NCBI GenBank assembly: GCA_002812745.2
Contig: NCSJ02000400.1
Location: forward strand, 1-36,566
Direction of reading: 5' to 3'
Source of the DNA: Scytalidium lignicola
Taxonomy: Eukaryota; Ascomycota; Leotiomycetes
DNA length: 36,566 nt
The position numbers and the translations under genes were made by a program. Below the pieces are notes generated by a model. That model had not been told where the DNA came from and did not search any database. It saw only the letters and a list, made by a program, of their open reading frames with translations. Shown here piece after piece: positions 1 through 10,148 of this stretch (positions are counted from its first letter, which is position 1; each line of letters begins with the position of its first letter).

Positions 1-22
1 CAACCAAAAGTGAGGACCGTTT

Positions 23-117
23 CACGGTTCGGTCTCAAAACCTTGAGACTGAACCGTGTGGCTTACGGTCTCGCTTAAATTTTTGCGGACGAGACTGTGT
101 GGCTTACGGTCTCGTCC
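23..117. repeat. Palindromic repeat fragment, two hairpins
   Basis: Two hairpins lie side by side. Positions 23-38 pair with 43-58 with one mismatch over 16 bases, and 87-95 pair perfectly with 109-117. The phrase GTGTGGCTTACGGTCTCG, or nearly so, occurs twice (about 55-72 and 97-114), and CGGTCC-type words follow to about 150. This resembles the subterminal part of a DNA transposon cut by the window edge. No partner end is visible, so the family is left open. Confidence 0.4.
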
Positions 118-130
118 GGACGGGACCACG

Positions 131-742
131 GTCCAATGCAACGGTCCGGCCAGTCTAAGCAGGAGCAGGAGCACTAAAAGAGCCATCAAAGTTATTTGCT
201 GGGGCTATGCCCGGAATGACAGGAGCTAGGACCTGTGCTGTAATTTAGGCGGCTTGGAGATTGTTGTGCACTGTTTGGTTAGCCCTTTACAGTCTGTAAA
301 TAGGTAGAATATGTCACTTACAATGCCTGATGCTGCACCAGGAGCCAGAAGAGTTGTAATAGCAATTACAATAACTACCACCAAACAGACTAGGAACTAC
401 CACGCAAGCTGTCCATGAGCTGCAGCCCGATTCACAATGACGGCATACGGCTGCCCCGACGTTCTCAACTCCTCGAATCTGGCCTATGAAGGCCTCATCG
501 TTTTGGATACGGCCTCTATTAAAAGCGCGACTAGCGTGCAAGACGGGAACACGTACAGCTAGCATTGGAGCTAGTTGCTGGACGGAAACAGTGTTACAAA
601 GTATAACACCTGAAATGGTAATGGAGTTAGACATGGTGGTGATGATGATGGTAGTTTAGGGTAGTAGTAGTAATAGTTGTAAGTGCCAAAGAAAGAAGAT
701 TTAGGAGATGGTTTAGAGATGGTAATATATAACTTTACAATT
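131..742. other. Intergenic, no supported gene
   Basis: I see no convincing gene here. A 106-codon cysteine-rich open frame on the minus strand (314-634) has no recognisable motif and no neighbour support. A short ATGGTGGTGATGATG-like simple repeat sits at about 633-655. Confidence 0.5.
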
Positions 743-921
743 AATGTTAAATTAGGACAGCAAAAGCATAGTACGCAATATGGGGTTGCTCAGTATATAT
801 TGAGGTGTTGTAGTAGCTACGTACAGTAAAGTACGGATCCGTAAAGCTAACTACTAGAAAGGGAAGTCACGTGTAATAGGCGAGACGTGGTGCCTAAGGT
901 GGCAACCAGGATATCACAACA
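743..921. repeat. Direct repeat, copy 1 (upstream of zinc-cluster gene)
   Basis: This segment recurs, diverged and with small indels, at 964-1142. Both copies begin near AATGTT(A/G)AATTAGG and end near GATATCACAACA. Each holds a CACGTG box inside AAGTCACGTG, followed by TGGTGCCTAAGGTGGCA. The inner part runs from TGTTGT to ACAACA, so a small transposon or LTR-like origin is possible, but the similarity extends further upstream than that. Confidence 0.7.
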
Positions 922-963
922 TAAATACTAAATTAATTAATTAATTTCCGAACCCTGCCTGCC

Positions 964-1142
964 AATGTTGAATTAGGGCACGTGAAAGCATGGACGTAAT
1001 ATGGGGTTACTCTGTATATTGTGGTGTTGTACGGTAGTAACTACGTACGAGTAGAAGAGCTAACTAATGGAACTACCTAAAGTGGAAGTCACGTGCAATA
1101 AGCGATGTGGTGCCTAAGGTGGCACATAGGATATCACAACAC
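964..1142. repeat. Direct repeat, copy 2 (upstream of zinc-cluster gene)
   Basis: This is the second copy of the unit at 743-921, about 221 bp downstream, and also carries the CACGTG box and the GATATCACAACA end. It lies about 250 bp before the proposed start codon of the zinc-cluster gene, so it falls within its likely promoter. Confidence 0.7.
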
Positions 1143-1394
1143 CAACAAGAGTATATTAATAATAATCGTGTCAGTGATTCTACTTTGGGAAACTACCCCC
1201 CCTACCGCTCTTACCGCCTTGGCCCGTGCAGCCGCACTGCGCTAAGGTAAGCACGGTGGCCCCACCTCGAGTTTAAATCCATCGCCGCTTCCACCTTAAC
1301 CTCTTCTTCCTTCCTTCAACTCCTTCCCAACTCTCGTCACGCTCTTACCTTGGTCGCTCTTGACTGACGCCAATGCGTGCATCACTTCTCCAAT

Positions 1395-3519
1395 ATGCCT
1401 CGCCCGCCTCGATCCACGCGTTTGATTAGCTCATTCCCCTTGGTGAGACTCATTGTCCCTTCACTTCCAAGCCCCCAAATTCTGCCTCGTACTAACCGCC
1501 AACCGAGCTCAGCTGACGAACGGTGCAAATCCCGATAGTGCAGCGTCACCCGTCTCGCCGTCTTCAATCAAAAGCTTCGCATGTTTCAATTGCGCGACCC
1601 GCAAAACCAGATGTGACAAAGAGCGCCCGGCTTGCGCTACGTGTCGACGACGTCAGTTGACATGTGTTTACGAGAACGTAGGTTCACGGAAACGCAAGGC
1701 CACCGAAGACGCCAACGGGCGTCTCGAGAGGTTCGAGCGTATCCTCGTCCAACATGGTCTCACCACGGAGAAAGTGAAGCACCCGGAATCGAGACCGGTC
1801 ACCACCGTAGACGGTAGTACCGTGGACGGGTTGAATGCGACCTCCGTGGAGGCTGCAACATCGACAGGCAGACTTATCGTGGACGAGAGCAATTCGCGGT
1901 ACATCAACAGCACTCTGTGGCGTGAAGTTGAGAATCATGGTCTTGGTGAAATAGTCGAAGAGGAGGTCTTTTGTGCGGCAGCTGATTCTACCGGCTCGAC
2001 TGCTGCTTTTCCCCCGGCCTCACTTTCGCGTGGCCTCTTAGGTGCTACCGAAAGCCTTCTGGAGTATCATCCATCTGCCACGGACGCTACACGACTCTGG
2101 AAGATATATGCAAAGAACGTGGAGCCTCTCTACAAATTTCTACACAGCCCATCTGCGCAGAATTTGGTCATAACAACATGCCAGAACTTGTCGCGTGCAA
2201 CACCGGCCGACCAGTGTCTTCTCTTCGCCATTTACCTCCTAGCCGTCTTCTCGATGAACGAGGATACATGCTTAGCAGAGTTCGGCCAAGCTCGAGCCTT
2301 ACTGCTCTCCCAGTATGATTACGGCATTCGGCAAGCGCTGTTCAATGCTTCATGGTTAAGCGTTAGCCACATGTCAACCCTTTTAGCCTTTGTAATGTAT
2401 CTTTCCGTCGTGCGGCGCCAAGCTGATCCTCGCTCCCTATGGATCTGGACGGGAATGGGCACTCGGATTATGCAAAGAATGGGGATCCATCGTGATGGCG
2501 AAGGCATGGGATTACGCCGATTCGACGTGGAGCTGCGCCGACGGCTTTATTGGCATCTCGTTTCCCTTGACACATATGCTGGTCGTATTTCGGGGACCTC
2601 TGACGCCGGTCCCCCCAAAACATGGGATACGAAGTTACCATCGAATGTCAACGATGACCAGATCCATCCTAACATGACGGAGACACCGTGCGTGCGCGCT
2701 GGCGCCACCGATATGATGTTCAGCTTGGTCCGCATCAAGCTCGGAACACTTTTTGCAGTAGAGAGCCCAAATGTACAAGGTTATGGTCCTGCCAACCCTG
2801 CCTGGGACGCAACAGAGAAGATGATCGATTCTGTAGAAAATGAGATCGAGTCAGAATTTCTTCGCTACTGCGATCCTGTCGAACCTATGCATGCGCTCAC
2901 CCTCATGACGGCCAGAGCCGCTATCGCGGCTGCGCGCCTTCGTCAGCGCATGCCTCTTGTGGCCCATCAAACGCCTAGTCGAGAGACCGAACGGCGAGAA
3001 TTCTATGGCCTTGCACGGCGCATCATGGACGCTGAAAGTCATACTTTTACGAACCCCGTCATCAAGCCGTTTGGATGGTATCTCCGAGCGTCATTCCGCT
3101 GGGATGCCCTCATCTGTCTACTTGTGGCCCTGGCTCGGCCGAATTTCTTCGCTCCGGAAGAATGTGAAGGCGGTTGGAAACGGATCAGTGAGTTCTTCAC
3201 CCATCACGCCGAGGTTCTCGAAGCTCGCAACAGTCTCCAGCGGACCGTTGGGCGCATGACTTTGATGGCCTGGCTCGCGAATCCACCGCTTTACCATGGT
3301 CTCGAGCCAGAATATATCATGACGCTACGTGCGCTGCACGCCGATAGTGTAGCTGTTACTCCATCTCGGCATGCAGATGGAGATCCTGGCAAGGCTGAGC
3401 TGGACCTTTACCCGTTGCTTGAAGGGGATACTTCTTATGACATAACTACGTTCCTTAACAGCAACGTGTTTGGGGCGGACAGTGGGTGGGACGGGTTTGT
3501 TGATGGCGTTTTTCAATGA
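1395..3519 (+). CDS. Zn2Cys6 fungal transcription factor (two exons)
   Basis: This encodes a nuclear zinc-cluster regulator of about 684 residues. I place exon 1 at 1395-1442 (16 codons from ATG), a 70-bp intron at 1443-1512 (GTGAGA at the 5' end, branch ACTAAC at 1491-1496, final AG at 1511-1512) and exon 2 at 1513-3519. The long open frame has no ATG upstream of the finger and a stop at 1444-1446, so a spliced start is required. The cluster is Cx2Cx6Cx6Cx2Cx6C (Cys 40, 43, 50, 57, 60, 67), followed by a basic linker (SRKRK). A fungal-specific middle homology region lies around residues 200-480, with its typical RRRLYWHLVSLD segment near 355-366. A short upstream frame at 1373-1429 overlaps the start and may dampen translation. 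The target genes are unknown; the catabolic genes lie about 28 kb away across transposons. Confidence 0.85.
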
Positions 3520-3936
3520 TGAACTTTTGAATTGTAAAACGAAAAGTTCTAATCTGCCTTATCCATGCTTCCCCTTCGGACAAGAACGAATTTGAGCAGA
3601 AGGCGACTTTACTGCTTGCACTATTGCCCAAAAAGTGTATTATGTGCTTTAGCGGCCTTGACACGGTGATGATAGGGTTCTAGCTTTGTTTCTGACCGCT
3701 TCAATTTTTATGTGTACGCATTGCAATTGGATTGACATGAACAACATCTGCAACCGAGAAGGTCACCCTGACAGGATGCCAGGTTTGGTACTAACACATC
3801 CTCCTGGCGAAGCAAAGAGCAGATCAAAATTCTACAACCCTAACTTGTGTTACATTAACACAGACGCACGACGAACTTGCACATAAGTCGCTCGTTACTC
3901 CCTGCCAAAATTCAGGCAAAAGGGAAGGTCCATACG
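3520..3936. other. 3' flank of the zinc-cluster gene
   Basis: I see no gene or repeat I can support here. It presumably holds the 3' untranslated region and terminator of the zinc-cluster gene. Confidence 0.5.
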
Positions 3937-3979
3937 CCATAAAGTGACGTGCTACATGTTATATCGGTAGTGTACCGAC
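3937..3979 (+). repeat. Truncated end of a family-A LTR
   Basis: This 43-bp stretch matches, in reverse complement, the first 43-44 bases of the solo LTR at 7132-7319 with three or four mismatches. It ends in TACCGAC. The rest of the LTR is missing and an AT-rich spacer (3980-4063) follows. Confidence 0.6.
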
Positions 3980-4239
3980 TATTATGAAAATATAAATTTA
4001 ATAAAATAATTATAATAAAACTTAAGAGTTCACTGAAATTATAATTGTTATAGTGAGTGTAACTGTCGGTTCACCTCTACGGTGAACGTACATCTCTAAT
4101 ATATGGAGGTAATACGTGTTGATATGGTAGTTGATTGTTGTTAGCTATAGGTAAGTTCGTACTGCGGTAGTTATATGGGGAGTACTGCCGTACAGGACCG
4201 CCCTCTCCTACCGCAACCGAACTAGCCTAATCTTATCTA

Positions 4240-4404
4240 TCCCCTCGGGCCCCAGAGGCCAAAATGTCCTTTTTTACCGTAGTTGCCTAAAATTCATAAA
4301 CATTTTCACTGGTGCTTTAGTGTTAATCAGAGGCTTTGACTGGATAATGTCCTTGAATATAAATTTTGGCCTTACGGGCTTTAAGCGAGTGGGGCCCGAG
4401 GGGA
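4240..4404. mobile_element. MITE with GC-rich terminal inverted repeats
   Basis: The ends TCCCCTCGGGCCCCA and TGGGGCCCGAGGGGA are perfect inverted repeats, flanked by TA on both sides (4238-4239 and 4405-4406). A second inner match (GGCCAAAAT near 4258, ATTTTGGCC near 4364) continues the symmetry. Its 165-bp length, absence of an open frame and TA duplication point to a non-autonomous Tc1/mariner-type element. Confidence 0.75.
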
Positions 4405-4665
4405 TACGTGCACCTAATTAATCTACTGTTAACGTAATTCCCGGTCCCAAGGAACACCCGATCCCAAGGAACACCATTTTGCCACTTATATGTTCAACAA
4501 CAAATATTCAACTAACAACCTAGCTAAATTAGGACATTTCAGTCTATTATGTCCTACATTTCCACATTCTGAGCACTTTGGTAGCCGTCGTGGTGGTGCT
4601 GACAATAAATTCGCGGATATTGAAGGATTGGTGACCTCCGATACATTTTGTACTGTAGCACTTGA

Positions 4666-6700
4666 TTAAGCTAATGCTTGAGCCTCTTGTGCTGTCAATG
4701 AACCTGTATGAACTAATCGCTTTCTAGGTTTATGTAGCTTTGCTTGAATTGAAGCGTTTTCAGTTCGTAATGCTTTTATATCCTTAGTCATAAATACCAT
4801 CTCATGCATAACCATTTCGAATCCTTTGACTAGTTGATTCATAGCCCTTTTTGTAAGAGTTGAAGGACTACACTGTTTCCTAAGCAATTGCTGAATAGAC
4901 TGAGATTGCAAATGCAATTGAACAGGGTTATAAGGTGTCTGTAGAACCCATTGTGCTTCAGGATTGCTGTGAGTACTCTCTGGAAGTGTAGGAGTTTTTT
5001 CAACTTGAATGTGCAATTTAGCTAATACATAGTCTGGTTCATATGAAATCAATCTAGTAGCTAAAAATCCATTCTAAATAGTTGTTGATTTGAAAGTTTG
5101 CTGACGTACAATTGGATATAACTCTAGGAAATCCTTTTTGTTAATATGATGAATTCTACCATGCACTTTGCCTTTAATTTGCATACCATATGTACGCTTG
5201 AGAACTGAAAAACAAGTCACATCAAGTGATTGAAGAAGGTAAGATGAGTGAGAAAGCATACACAGTGGAATAATGTTGTTTTGAGTGTAATATTAATCAA
5301 ATTCAAGTGCTACATGACTGTTATGACCATTAAAGACTAACATACAATATTGACCTTTAGTTTTATCCTTGGTAAATAGATCAAATATTTTTTGAAGCTA
5401 TTTAAGGCTAATTTGATTGTTAGTCCATCTATTATCACTTGTTTCAAGCCTTTAACCTCAAACAATCTGTGATACCAAGTTAGTTGATGGTTCTTTCCTT
5501 TAAAGATAATCATAGTGTTACGGATCTTACCGTCACAACCTGATAGGCGCTGGATAGCGGCCCATGGAGTGTCAGTGTGTCAGAGTATGCTTACGTAATT
5601 GGGAGATGGGCGTAGACTCACGTGACATTGGAGTTTCAGATCTGCCCCTATATTATGGGTTTATCCCACTCCTGTAGAGTATCATCGCTTTATGCAATCA
5701 ATTGAGTCTCCCTACCATAGTAATTGTATGTATGCTTGCCTAGTCACTGCGCCATAACCTTTGACACAGTGTCCAACCAGTGTTGGGTCACGTGACTTAT
5801 GCAGGAGGTATAAAGGAGATAAGGGGTATAGTCTATACCCGTTAGACCCATTAGACCTACCAACGTTTATATAAGAACACGCTCTCTAAGCTTTAGTTAG
5901 AAACCTCGTGTTCAACCTAAGTTACAACTTTACAATATACTTTACTATTCATAAAACTCCAGTCAGCTTGTTCCTACAGATAAACTACAGAGTGACCAAG
6001 CCTACATCACGTGTCGGTGATTAAGGGTTCTGTAACACATAGGAAGTAAAGTCTATCCACAAGTATTGATCGATTTAATAGCTATAACTTATTCACAATT
6101 TCCAAGCTGTAAAAGTAAAGGTTTTCCAAAGCAATCAGAGGCTATAACTACTTTTGTAGTAACAATTGTGCTTATAGCAAAGCCTGTTTCATCGAAATTA
6201 TAAATGTCCTTGTCCAAGATGCTATATTGAGCTTTAGTTTTTAAGAATCGATTAAACTATTCTTAAATAACCTTTGGATCTTCACATAAAGCTCATTTAT
6301 AGTTATATCGGCGAACATATTTGGTAGTAAGTTCAGAATGGCGTTTTAAGAATTCATAAACCCAATTTTTGCCTACAAATGTAGGAGAAATAGATTTACC
6401 CCGTTTTAAAATCAATGTATCAGCCATTGCTTACACTCCTGCAGGCCTAAGAGGCATTTCTTGCTTTCTTATAGAGATAATCTATTGTACTAACGATTTC
6501 TCCTCAAGTTCAGTCATTCGAAAGGCTTTGGTGTAAGTAGTTCTTACTTGATTTCGACCTCGAAGGTGACTATACAATATAGTCATAAGAACATCAAAAC
6601 TACGTGCTGCAGCTCTAATTGACGTAATTTGTTTGTTTTTTAACGCGTTTATAGCAAGAAGAACTCTTCCTTCTTGTTGCGCAGTCGGTTTTCTGGCCAT
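4666..6700 (-). pseudogene. pogo/Fot1-type DDE transposase, broken
   Basis: The frame starts at ATG 6700 and encodes an N-terminal psq/CENP-B-like helix-turn-helix (residues 1-70, with the QQEGRVLLAINALKNK pattern). A NFDETGF-like DDE_1 catalytic segment lies near 6190-6205, a later DDE_1 segment with LLQSLDVTCF and LKRTYG near 5180-5245, and a coiled C-terminal tail ending QEAQALA at 4669. Several stops and frame breaks, plus a 522-bp solo LTR inserted at 5516, make it non-functional. The family cuts and pastes DNA at TA sites in the nucleus. Confidence 0.85.
5516..6037. mobile_element. Family-C solo LTR (522 bp) inside pogo-1
   Basis: It starts TGTTACGGATC and ends TTCTGTAACA, and the pentamer CATAG flanks both sides (5511-5515 and 6038-6042). 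A TATA-like TTTATATAAG lies at about 5876, and a perfect 8-bp inverted repeat with a 1-base loop (GGGTATAG-T-CTATACCC) at 5824-5840. Transposase sequence continues on either side of it, which fixes the boundaries. The length suits a gypsy-type LTR, but no internal part is present. Confidence 0.9.
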
Positions 6701-7131
6701 CGGAACATGTTTTGGTTGAAAAATAAATTATTGAAGTTGTTGATGTTGATACAATTGATGGTCGCGGGGAAGGTGTTCCTTAGGACCGGGTGTTCCTTGG
6801 GACCGGGAATTACGTTAGAGATTGGTGCTTACGTAACCTCTTATAGCCAATCACAGGTGACGGAGTTAACGGATGGGTACTTGAAAAGTTTTCTCTCCCT
6901 ACCCTTCTTTCCACCTATCATATAGACTAGCACGCAATAGAGTCACTGTACCATACAATTTATATGTGCCATAGCCTAATCATTGCGCTCTGACCTCTGA
7001 CATCTACACGTGATTCTAGCCTACATGTGACCATGCCAACAGTTATGATGAAAAAGCAAACTGCTTTGAACACGTTAGCAATCTAGTCAACTACTCGAGG
7101 AGGGCATAAAGATTCAATACCGCTACCAAAC

Positions 7132-7319
7132 TGTCGGTACACTACCGATATAACACGTAGTACGTCACTTTATGGGTGATATACTAGTTGTGTTGATGGT
7201 TGATTGATTGTAAAGGTGGTGGGGGGGGAGCTGTAGCCTTAAGCTACAGCTCCCCACTACCTAATTAGGACTAGCTAGCATGTGACTGATCGCGTCCACA
7301 CGTGACTAGTCCACCAACA
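7132..7319 (-). mobile_element. Family-A solo LTR (188 bp), reverse orientation
   Basis: It runs from TGTCGGTAC to CACCAACA and is flanked by CAAAC on both sides (7127-7131 and 7320-7324). Read in reverse complement it aligns with the copies at 31245 and 33386: TGTTGGT start, CTAGTCC-ATTAGGTAGTGG core, ACCGACA end. A G-run and a short AGCTGTAGC/GCTACAGCT inverted repeat lie in its centre. Confidence 0.85.
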
Positions 7320-7967
7320 CAAACCTTCAGATGGAGGTAATCCCTAGAATGACTACAGCTGGATAAATTGTGAAGAGCTAAATGAGAATAATAGCTCAAA
7401 AAACAAATACGTAAAACGAGTTCGATGGGGACAGCACATATTTTATTAACACTAAGCCTTCGCAGCTTGAATATCAACCGTGACAATTTAGGGTGGGGGT
7501 ATTGTATGAGATGTCTTACCGCTCTTAGGAGGCTTAAAAGCCATAAAAAGGATTTTCAAAATACTTCAACATAACTCGCGCAGTTCTAAAGTGGTGGTGA
7601 GAGCCAAGAGCCTCATTGTCTATTATTAGTTACATGTTAGATTAAAATGCGATGAGTCCAAAACTACCATATAAATCGGGCGAAAGGCTTCTTTATTTGA
7701 CATGAAAGTGGCTGTATGCATGCCTCGAATCGTTACATGTTTCCAACAATGCAGATAAATTTGCGCCATCAAAGTAAAATGTCTCAGTTGGCCGATATAC
7801 GTTACAAAAAAGAATCTTGGTAGTAGCTATTCCATTTAGTGAAGTAGAGGCGTAGCTACACCTTTTTAATTTTAATACATGTTGTCTGGTAATTATAATA
7901 GTTGTGAATTATATGCTGTATTCAGCCTGTGTACCTTAATAACTATTGTAAACTATAATTTTATTCT
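7320..7967. other. Intergenic, downstream of the DUF6594 gene
   Basis: I find no gene with support here. The right end is AT-rich and probably holds the 3' untranslated region of the minus-strand DUF6594 gene. Confidence 0.5.
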
Positions 7968-8991
7968 TCATGCTGGTCCATTAGAAATAAACACGGAAAG
8001 CACTGCAGCATACGCAGCTATGACAGCAACCGTAGCTTGGTTCGAAGCCTTAAAGAAAATCGATGCGAGAAAAGAGAAAACCACAATCCAGGCCGAAACA
8101 GTGATTAGCTGAGTCCGCTTGCTCGACTGATATGATAAAATTGCTAGGGGTACAACAATGAAAACATTTGCAGCCAGTGCGACAAGAACTCTCCACATGA
8201 CATCAGCAATTACCGTAGTATTCTGATAAGACCATTTCTGTGTCGATCTGTCGCGATATATTGGTGAGGGGGGGCCTTGTTCATGGTCTGTGGAGGACTG
8301 TCTAGATAGTTTCCAATACCGGAACCAGCGTAGGTACTTGTGGAGGCGGCGATGAAACGGATCTTGAAATGTTCGGGGTCCAAGATCTACCCTTACAAGC
8401 CGAGTATTATATATTTCATACAAACTAAGGTCGGTTCTAAGATTAGTTTGCCGTTCGTCGTCGAGCATTGAGCATGTTTCCATAGCCATAATTTTTGCGA
8501 AAGAAGCTAAGCCATCATCTTTGCAAGAGAGTTAAAGATTAGTCATAGAGTTTTTCTTCTTTGGAAAGTCTCTTACCATATTGTCTTAGTAAATCTCGCA
8601 ATTTCTGAATTAGCTTCTCGTCTATGATTTCTTCTGGGCGAAGGCTCCACTCATCCTTCTTACAATGTTTTAACCCAAGCCTGTCGGTAGGAGTTAGAGC
8701 TATGCCCAGCTTGAGTCCAGCTTGGTAGATCTGATGATCTAGTCGGTCGATCTCCTCTTCTAGTAAACGAAGATTCAGGAGATGGGTTGTCTTGAATCGT
8801 CGGAAGCCGTAAAGTGTAAGGTTGTTGTCCTCGGTGCTTGAGGCCCATACTTTTTCAAAAAGTCTGTAATTATCGGACATTCCAGTATCCAGTGCCTCTT
8901 TCTGGTAGTCTTTAGTCTTACCATCATTGTCGTGGAGGTTCTGAGATGACCTTCGGCCGCATTCTTGTGTCTTGTCACCTGTTTGGGCCAT
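7968..8991 (-). CDS. DUF6594-type membrane protein (two exons)
   Basis: The protein has about 317 residues. Exon 1 is 8577-8991 (ATG at 8991), the 70-bp intron is 8507-8576 (GTAAGA ... TTAG), and exon 2 is 7968-8506. Splicing in phase 1 joins ...LLRQY to ASFAKIMAMET, restoring the continuous pattern usual for this family. The N-terminal half is charged and probably coiled (RFKTTHLLNLRLLEEEIDRL), as in DUF6594 proteins. The C-terminus has three hydrophobic segments of about 20 residues (WRVLVALAANVFIVVPLAI, LITVSAWIVVFSFLASIFF, VAVIAAYAAVLSVFI) and likely anchors it in a membrane with the N-terminus cytosolic. Its role is unknown. It is intact although both flanks are transposon relics. Confidence 0.85.
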
Positions 8992-9498
8992 TACGTCGTT
9001 GAGGTTTAAGCCTGTGGCGTTTGATAAGGGATTAAATTCTGGAATAAACAGCCAAGTTGGACCCAGGAAAAAAACCGCAAGAAATTTGTAGATTAGGAAG
9101 ATAAATATTTCTGAGAGGAAGAAGAATGCCTCATTTCTCCCAAAATTGTGGCTATGCCTGGAGATATTATCCCATTTAAACAGTGAGTTGTATTTTAGAC
9201 ACCCACAAAGTCAGGTGTTTCTGTGTCCTAATCCCCAAGCCTGACACCAAGCATAGCCGATATAGCCTTGCACTGCCCCAACACCATACCCTGACCACTA
9301 TGGACAACTACCCCCCAGTCCTCTCTCTTCCCTCTCCATCCTCCTCCTCAGTCTAATTAGATGGTGCTTCGTGGCCATACATGACCCACACGTCTAGAGC
9401 CTGACCACCCAGCCTTGCCCCTTTCAACAATTAGTGGGCCTTCTACCCGTTCCCGCCAAAAGGAACGCATTCACCTGCCCGTAGCCATAAACTTGACC
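8992..9498. other. Upstream region of the DUF6594 gene
   Basis: This is presumably the promoter of the minus-strand DUF6594 gene. A pyrimidine-rich stretch lies near 9315-9350 on the plus strand. I see no further gene. Confidence 0.4.
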
Positions 9499-9557
9499 TA
9501 ATTAAGTAGTAGTATTTAAAATACTGTAAGCATAGCTTGTGACTTTACTACTTAATT
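9499..9557. repeat. Imperfect hairpin
   Basis: TAATTAAGTAGT at 9499-9510 is mirrored by ACTACTTAATT at 9547-9557 around an AT-rich loop. It may be a small MITE remnant; no target duplication is certain. Confidence 0.35.
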
Positions 9558-9611
9558 CAGTTAAGTACCACAAGCAAAGCTTGCTACTCGCTCCGCTCGT
9601 AGGTGGGGGTG

Positions 9612-9811
9612 TGTTAACTTAAGTTAGAGATTGGTGCTTACATAACCTCTTATAGCCAATCACAGGTGACGGAGTTAACGGATGGGTACTTGAAAAGTTT
9701 TCTCTCCCTACCCTTCTTTCCACCTATCATATAGACCAGCACACAATAGAGTCACTGTACCATACAATTTATATGTGCCATAGCCTAACCATTGCGCTCT
9801 GACCTCTGACA
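9612..9811 (+). mobile_element. Family-B solo LTR, copy 2 (200 bp)
   Basis: It runs from TGTTAACTTAAG to CTCTGACA, flanked by GGGTG at 9607-9611 and 9812-9816. It matches copy 1 except for 10 extra bases at the exact TA where pogo-1 sits in copy 1. The extra bases are a duplicated TA plus the 8-bp palindrome ACTTAAGT. Confidence 0.9.
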
Positions 9812-10148
9812 GGGTGCTTCGCACCCCCTTTGTGCACGTGATATCATTACATAATCAGCATCCCTTCTCTAGTTAGTTAAGTTAACTAACGTATTTCCCG
9901 GTATTACCGAACACCCTATATTACCGAACACTTTTCCTCTACCTTCGTATTCAACACTAAATATTCAACCAACAACAACGTCTATTTGAATAAATCTAAT
10001 GACTAGCTAAATCAGGACACTTGTATCTATTATATCCTACATTTCCACATTCTGAGCACTTTGGTAGCTGTCGTAATTGTACTTGCAAAGGATTTGTAAA
10101 TATTGAAAGGATAGTAGCTTCTGATATATTTTGCACTGTAACACTTAA

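Larger units (their letters stand above)
4432..6815 (-). mobile_element. pogo-1: Fot1/pogo-like Tc1/mariner transposon
   Basis: The terminal inverted repeats of about 44 bp begin ACGTAATTCCCGG and are flanked by TA on both sides. Each TIR contains a 17-bp unit in tandem (GGTCCCAAGGAACACCC, then GATCCCAAGGAACACC). Without the solo LTR inside it the element is about 1.86 kb, the usual size of fungal pogo/Fot1 elements. It carries one degenerate transposase on the minus strand. Confidence 0.9.
4427..7002 (+). mobile_element. Family-B solo LTR, copy 1, split by pogo-1
   Basis: The LTR starts TGTTA at 4427 and resumes at 6818 (GAGATTGG...) to end CTCTGACA at 7002. The same TCTAC pentamer flanks it at 4422-4426 and 7003-7007, a clean target duplication. 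Without the transposon the LTR is 190 bp. It is about 96% identical by eye to the copy at 9612-9811. No internal retrotransposon region remains, so it is a solo LTR left by LTR-LTR recombination. Confidence 0.85.
4064..7041 (-). mobile_element. Family-A solo LTR, reverse orientation, interrupted by nested insertions
   Basis: It begins TGTCGGTTCACCTCTA and ends CATGCCAACA, which are the inverted ends of the family-A LTR (TGTTGG...CCGACA). Removing the MITE (4240-4404) and the family-B LTR nest leaves about 230 bp, close to the 188-204 bp of the clean copies. Inner words such as GGTAGTTGATTGTTGT also match the clean reverse copy at 7132-7319. The flanking pentamers GTAAC and GTTAT agree at only 3 of 5 positions, so the target duplication is decayed or the ends are slightly off. 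Confidence 0.55.

Noticed and set aside
314..634. Cysteine-rich 106-codon frame on the minus strand, possible small secreted protein
   Set aside because: No signal peptide, no recognisable motif and no supporting context; chance frame length.
1453..1512. Start of the zinc-cluster protein at position 1453
   Set aside because: The codon is TTG, not ATG, and a spliced ATG exon with good splice signals fits better.
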